Of a DNA stretch of 64,000 bases, positions 59,232 through 64,000 are shown in pieces; the first letter of the stretch is position 1; every line of letters begins with the position of its first letter. A program made the position numbers and the translations under genes. Origin of the DNA: Heliocidaris tuberculata (Eukaryota; Echinodermata; Echinoidea; Camarodonta; Echinometridae); contig CM046833.1 in the NCBI GenBank assembly GCA_025618425.1, forward strand, positions 7,868,515 to 7,932,514. Direction: 5' to 3'. A model generated the notes under the pieces. That model was not told the origin of the DNA. It saw only the letters and a list, made by a program, of their open reading frames with translations, and ran no database searches.

Positions 59232-62200
59232 CTATTGACCAAGAAAGGCAAAGAATGGACAATAATATGAATGATGGCAGGGGCGGCGCTACAGGGGGGG
59301 GGGCAGGGGGTGGCCGCCCCTATCATTTTTCAAGCGAGCAAAAAAAAAAAAAAAGAGGAAGAAGGGGGAAAAAAGGAGAAAGAGAATGGGAAATGGAGAA
59401 GAGAAGGCTAGGCCATGCCATTATGACTGTTATAGTCTTATTTGTTATTTCAAGACTCTCGACGTGCGACGTTGCTATACGCGTCATTTTGCCCCCCCCC
59501 CCTATTTAAATACCCTGGCGCCGCCCCTGAATGATTGAAAGTCAGAGGCCTCTTTAGAGTTGATGAATTAAAAACAAAGAGGAAATTCTGTTCTAAAGCT
59601 GTTTCAAATTATCATTTAAATAAATTTTATAAAGCAATAAACACGATCAGAAATACTTTGTTGAATAATCTTTTTTTTTTAAATAAAGTTATGCATGACA
59701 TTTTGAAATGTGCGAACCCCTAAAATGAGGGATTATTCGTTAACTTAAAATATAACAGAAAACATGACTTCGTTTAAGCAATACAAAATACTTTTGACAT
59801 TGTCCAATATTTTATTTTTGAAGTCTTTGCAATCTTTTTGATATTTATCCAGTGAAAGTGTAATCAAATGAATTAGCCAAAAATCCATGAAAAGTTACTG
59901 ATAAGCTTTTGTTAACTCACATTTACTCCGCTCGTTGATGTTAGTTTGCTTGTTTCAGTTACGTAGTCAGGAACGACTGGTAGATCTCTGGATGTTTGCA
60001 ACGCTGGATCCGATAATCCTGATACTGCTAAACCAGAGTAGGAACATAGTTTTGAGCTGTTAAAAGGGTGCTTCATTACTCCGATACTATCAAAATATCA
60101 TGATAGACAATTAATGTCAATGGTCACCATTTAAACAAATTCGGTGATCCGTTGTTTGTTTGTTTTTTTTTGTTTTTTTTGTGTTTTTTTTGTTTTTTTT
60201 TTTGTTTTGTTTTTTTTTTTTGAGGGGGGGGGGGGGTTCCGTCACGGTGTTTCCTATGCACACGATGTAAGCACATAGGTAGCGGTATATAGGCGAAAGA
60301 CCATTAATGTGTGTTTCATAATATTACTTTGGTGGTTATAAACTGATAGAAACGTTGGTAAGCAAAATGAGGAACACCTATAAATGTGTTATGCATACTT
60401 ATCTACAATAAATTATTATTTCATATGCATGTTGTTAAAAGTTTCTATAAAAACATTACTTGTGTACTTTTTGCAGTAAAGGAGCATGGCTTTGTTTCGG
60501 TAGGTGTAGTCCTACAACGATAAAACAAAATATTACAGTATCAGCGTTTCTTCTTGTTTTATTTAGAAGAATAATATCTGACTGAGGAGGAAGGTTCACT
60601 TCAGGACAAATCACGAGTAGAAGAAAAACATAATAGAGATACGTGCACTTAATTGATACAGTTCCTATGTTGACGACACAGGAAGAACTCTGAAAGATTG
60701 ATTAAAAGAACACAACCCCCCCCCCCCCCACCCCCCCCCCCTTAGATTTAATAATCCATCTCATCAATTAGTTGCAAAACACGCCCTTAACACCGGATAT
60801 AACATTTGGTGGAATGATGCCTGCATTACTGACTTTAACACACATTTCTGGTCAAAAAATTTGTGGAAGAATCCAACTGGATTAAAGAGATGAATCTGTC
60901 ACTGTATAAACCCTGGTTATTCATTATTTCCTATCTTTCCTCCTGTGATCTCGAGAAAGAAGACAGCACAAAAAAAGCGAAGAATCACAGGAATGGCTGA
61001 AAGCTTACCTAATCAATTTTAAGGTTGGTAAAAGCCGAAACTACATATTTCGATTATCCCCAACCATTTATTTTGTTCTGAATCAAGTATCAACGCGGTT
61101 TGCTAAAAAGACATGTAATTATGGTAATGGTTCTCTACAACAAACCTTGTTTCCTCTTTACGATGCGGAACACAAACACTGTAATTATCACTTGGATAAA
61201 CACGCAAGATGCTACTATGTACAAGATCCATATAGGCTGGAAAGATGATTTGAAGGCACGGTCTGTAATTTAAAAGAAATAAGGAATAATAGTCTTACAC
61301 AGGGATGCGTCGCGGGACACAACATAATTACATGATGTTCTGACATCACATACATGTAACTATTATTTTAGATCACAATTAGTATTCACACGTCTTATTC
61401 TTCTCTCTTTTTTTTTTCTTCGGACCAATCAAACTGACACGTTAAGGATGCACTCCGTTTTGTGATACAAAAGAAAATGTTTATTTGTTTCTGTAAAACA
61501 CATTCTTGTAATACAATGACGTTACCTGTAGTTGAATTCCCAGAGGATGGGACGGGAGAAGCTTCACTATCTGTCAGATATATACAATAAAACAACAGTT
61601 GTTTGGAAAAAGAAAACGAAACAAATTGCTAGATTCAGTCTAGCAGTCTGATAGATAATCAACAAATTTTATTACCGTAATACAGCTAACAAAACCCCTG
61701 GAGCATGGCTGCAACATGACAAAGTCATTTAGGAACTTTATAGCAAAATGACTGCTTACTAAATGCTACAGACTGAATTTTTAAAAAGGGGGACAGGAAG
61801 GATGATAGAAAAGCAGTCATTGAAGTTAAAGTAAAGAGACTCACGAAGCAGAGCGCCAAATGAACTCCACAATAGAGGGTGATGGATCAACCTCTGACAT
61901 GTTTTCTGTTGTATTCTTGTTGTACTCTTGTTAATATCTATTGTCAAGGACTGCAATGCCAGGATATTTTTTAAAGGAAGTTGAAATGTTGATGTTTTTA
62001 TGGGAAGGCCAAGACAAAAATATCAAGGGCGACCATGTTTGCAGACTATTCTGAAGGTGGACTTAAATTTCATATTAAACATACCTTGTATGATAGATAC
62101 TCAGCAGCTTAAATGAATATTGCTTGAATATTTTTTTAAAGAGATTTGGTGAGGAAAAAAATTATCAGCAATTATTCTATAAAAGATCTACAAACACACA

Positions 62201-62618
62201 ACATTCCTTTATTTAACTGTAATATTTCAAAAGCATGGCCGAAACTACATGTACCATTGCCAATTTAAAGGGGATGAAAGAAACCAGACAAGTGTACTCA
62301 ACACATGCAATATGTATGGAATAACAAACATATTTTGGTTGATAACAAATCATTATATTGCAAGCCACTGCATTATGCAGAGTTATACTATGTTCATACA
62401 ATTTTCAATCCTCATGGGGAAATTGTTCAGTTCGAATCTTGAAATGAAACAGGGGTATCAAACTTGTATTAAGTATATGAAAATTGTGAAGTCAATAATT
62501 AGACATTTGAAGAGTACATTTAATCACTTGCTACGTGAAATGCTTTGGAGAAACTTTGATGAAGAATAGAAACAATTTGAATTATTGTCATCAGAGATTA
62601 ACAAGTTCAAGACCCAGA

Positions 62619-62707
<89 letters not shown>

Positions 62708-64000
62708 ATGAAAGAAATGTCACTATGAGACGGTCGTAGCTTTTATTGTCATTTATTTGTCAAGCTTTCGATCATTGTTTATTGTTGAATATTTAGAGGG
62801 GCGCCTGCTGCACCCCCCCCCCGATCCGCCACGGGGAGGGGGGGGGGGGGGAGGTGCTTTCGTAATTCAATGATAATAAAATATATTAGACGATTTACCT
62901 TCAACATCTTCATAAGCCGTGAACTGTGTTTGCATTTCTCCAGGGGTTGTGCATCGATTTTCGCGAGAGGTAAGGAACCCTGTAAACGTATTACCATATA
63001 ATTCATTAAAATGATTATTAAGGCATAAATGTGTAGCCCAGGGAAAATGCAAAGAAACGTTACACAATGCATCACTATGTCATACCATGACAAAATATCC
63101 TTTATATAGATGGATGCACCCCAACCCCCCAAGGAGTGATTTTTGTTTTCCTTTATTCTTTAATTATTGTTATTTTATGGGGGAATGTCAGAGACTTTTT
63201 CTAGCTAGTCCCCCTTCTGGGGATTGTTGGCAGGATAACCGAAACTCTGGTTCTTTGGAACCCCCAAACCCCCAACGCCCCCCCCCCCCCTCCACCACCT
63301 TATTTCAACAAGCCAGTATCCACCCTTGCATTTAAGACCCGCTTCTTTAGGCAGTATTAAAAATCCCCTCGAGAATTGTCATTCAATGTGTTTTTGTGAT
63401 TCTTTGCTGAATCAAAAAAAAAAAAAGAAAAAAAAAAACTTGGGCTGTTTACTTTTGTTTTGAATGTAAATGGACGTACACATATTTTCAGAAGACGCTT
63501 AATTTTTATGTATCCTAGAAACAATCCTTTTAATCGCTTCACTATCCCCGTGTGCTGGAGTGAATTGTACTACCCGTACTGTCAGTACGCCTAAATGTTT
63601 ATCTCGTACATCCTGAACCTCTCCATAAAACTCACCACTGTTGCAGAATCCTTTAGGGGTAATATCCACTCCAAATTAGCGTGATTACACGCACTAGCTT
63701 ACATGTCTTAGAAAAATATTATCGAGAACAATTATTCTATAAAGCCAGCAGTGTGAAAATTCATTAATTTCTCATAAACATGACAAATGATATAAATATT
63801 GGTTACAATACAAGTATTTTGGAATACTTACCTTTACTTGTAATATGAATCGATGTCTTAATATGTTCAAAATGTGAGCTAGCAACCACCTTGCAGACAA
63901 GCAGGACATCTTTACTAGACACGCACGTTGCTTCAAAGCTTAATGTCCTTGTTGGCACAACAAGACGCCCATCTCGTTCATCCTGAACCTCTTCATAAGA
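58881..64000 (-). CDS. Receptor gene C: Ig type I receptor with tyrosine-motif tail (5' end outside window)
   Basis: A paralogue of A on the same strand. Visible in order from the right: part of a second Ig domain, an added phase 1 exon, a short stalk, the membrane span, the inner linker and the tail. All visible exons have GT/AG borders, matching phases and no stops. The tail keeps TYMAM (YxxM), TYVSP, AYVNT (YxN) and TTYC. The Ig exon has diverged strongly from A while the membrane-span and tail motifs are well kept, which suggests fast ectodomain change over a stable signalling part. Signal peptide, first Ig domain and half of the second lie beyond 64000. It converges on kinase copy K3, as A does on K1. 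Confidence 0.75.
59278..59529. mobile_element. hAT-type MITE, 252 bp, with 8-bp target duplication
   Basis: The ends read CAGGGGCGGCGCTACAGGG and CCCTGGCGCCGCCCCTG. The flanks AATGATGG (59270-59277) and AATGATTG (59530-59537) match at 7 of 8 bases. CAGGGGCGGCGC-type ends and 8-base duplications are typical of hAT elements. No transposase inside, only poly-G, poly-A and poly-C tracts. It lies 46 bases upstream of the C tail exon acceptor. Confidence 0.85.
59921..60027 (-). CDS. C inner linker exon
   Basis: The exon lies between GGTTTAG and GTGAGT, phase 1 to 0, 107 bases. It reads AVSGLSDPALQTSRDLPVVP and then DYVTETSKLTSTSGVN. It aligns with A exon 6 and has an added tyrosine (DYVTE). Confidence 0.78.
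60150..60240 (+). repeat. T-rich tract ending in poly-G
   Basis: Repeated TTTTTTTG runs followed by TGAG and about 15 G. It lies in the intron of C between linker and membrane-span exons. Confidence 0.9.
60714..60741 (+). repeat. Poly-C tract
   Basis: About 27 bases of C broken by one A in the same C intron. The flanking sequence near 60580-61020 looks like a degraded inserted element but is not classified. Confidence 0.8.
61146..61262 (-). CDS. C transmembrane exon
   Basis: The exon lies between AATTACAG and GTTTGT, phase 1 to 1, 117 bases. It reads DRAFKSSFQPIWILYIVAS, then CVFIQVIITVFVFRIVKRKQ. The hydrophobic span and basic stop-transfer match A exon 5. Confidence 0.85.
61526..61570 (-). 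CDS. C short stalk exon
   Basis: The exon lies between CTGACAG and GTAACG, phase 1 to 1, 45 bases. It reads DSEASPVPSSGNSTTG. It is Ser/Thr/Pro-rich with one N-glycosylation sequon, and is about half the length of the A and B stalk exons. Confidence 0.65.
62618..62707 (+). repeat. (TA)n/(TG)n/(TA)n compound microsatellite
   Basis: About 28 bases of TA, 40 of TG and 22 of TA in a C intron. Confidence 0.92.
62808..62852 (+). repeat. Poly-C/poly-G hairpin-like tract
   Basis: A C tract, GATCCGCCACGGGGA, then a G tract, next to GAGGGGCGCCTGCTGCA. The GC-rich end resembles a hAT-type terminus, but a partner end was not found. Confidence 0.6.
62899..62979 (-). CDS. C candidate extra exon between second Ig and stalk
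   Basis: The exon lies between GTTTACAG and GTAAAT, phase 1 to 1, 81 bases with no stop. It reads GFLTSRENRCTTPGEMQTQF and then TAYEDVEG. No counterpart is seen in A or B. It would add 27 residues to the membrane-proximal ectodomain with a single cysteine. It rests on splice sites, phase and openness alone. Confidence 0.45.
63447..63690 (-). pseudogene. Degraded second-Ig exon copy beside the C exon
   Basis: The - strand keeps ANLEWILPLKD, a GAGGTTCAGGATGTACGAGA stretch matching the intact C exon, and a closing part like the A YIQK end, but frames are broken by stops and gaps. It is a tandem relic of the second Ig exon lying about 140 bases from the intact one. Confidence 0.65.
63832..64000 (-). 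CDS. C second Ig domain exon (partial, runs off window)
   Basis: It ends at donor AAAG|GTAAGT. Visible residues: SYEEVQDERDGRLVVPTRTL, SFEATCVSSKDVLLVCKVV, then HIKTSIHITSK. It matches the end of A exon 3 (RLFVPKRTLQF, IVCKVSTN, TSIYIQK), with one extra cysteine (EATC). Confidence 0.8.

Noticed and set aside
59174..59509. 111-codon plus frame over the C tail exon
   Set aside because: Antisense to the tail exon and then through a MITE with poly-G and poly-A tracts.

Overview
The window is animal nuclear DNA: AT-rich, with genes in small phase-matched exons separated by long introns, and full of microsatellites, tRNA-derived SINE-like repeats, foldback elements and Tc1-type transposons. No operons, ribosome-binding sites or prokaryotic features are seen. 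The gene content (an expanded receptor-tyrosine-kinase family, two-Ig receptors, an EGF/C-type-lectin gene) and the repeat style suggest a marine invertebrate deuterostome. An echinoderm, possibly a sea cucumber, is my best guess, but this is inference only. Layout: the + strand at 882-10447 carries eight exons of a receptor-tyrosine-kinase-like gene (K1) with intact splice sites. It has lost the core catalytic residues (second Gly of the glycine loop, VAIK Lys, HRD Arg and Asp) and has a shortened activation segment, so it reads as a pseudokinase. Converging on it from the - strand at 16919-22529 is receptor gene A: seven exons, about 450 aa, with a signal peptide, two Ig domains, a Ser/Thr stalk, one membrane span and a cytoplasmic tail with YxxM and YxN tyrosine motifs. 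The pair then recurs in decayed or partial form. K2 is a broken copy of the kinase 3' half (23.5-26.5 kb plus one exon at 38.1 kb), split by about 11.5 kb holding EGF/C-type-lectin exons on the - strand (31.0-33.8 kb). Receptor copy B (44.1-50.1 kb) is an unprocessed pseudogene. K3 (52.9-57.3 kb) is another dead kinase copy. Receptor C (58.9 kb to the right edge) looks intact but is cut by the window end. The region is therefore a tandem array of [kinase + / Ig receptor -] units under birth-and-death evolution, with only K1, A and C looking functional here. Mobile DNA: a nearly complete Tc1/mariner-type element with 203-bp inverted repeats and an intron in its transposase (41350-43218); an older Tc1-like ruin with arms of about 500 bp (12462-14246); a hAT-type MITE with a target duplication (59278-59529); several other foldback elements; and repeats carrying a tRNA-Arg(UCU)-like cloverleaf. 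How the genes may work together is inference: A and C could dock PI3K and Grb2-type adaptors once phosphorylated by another kinase, while K1 could act as a non-catalytic partner or scaffold. Nothing in the sequence proves the two physically interact.
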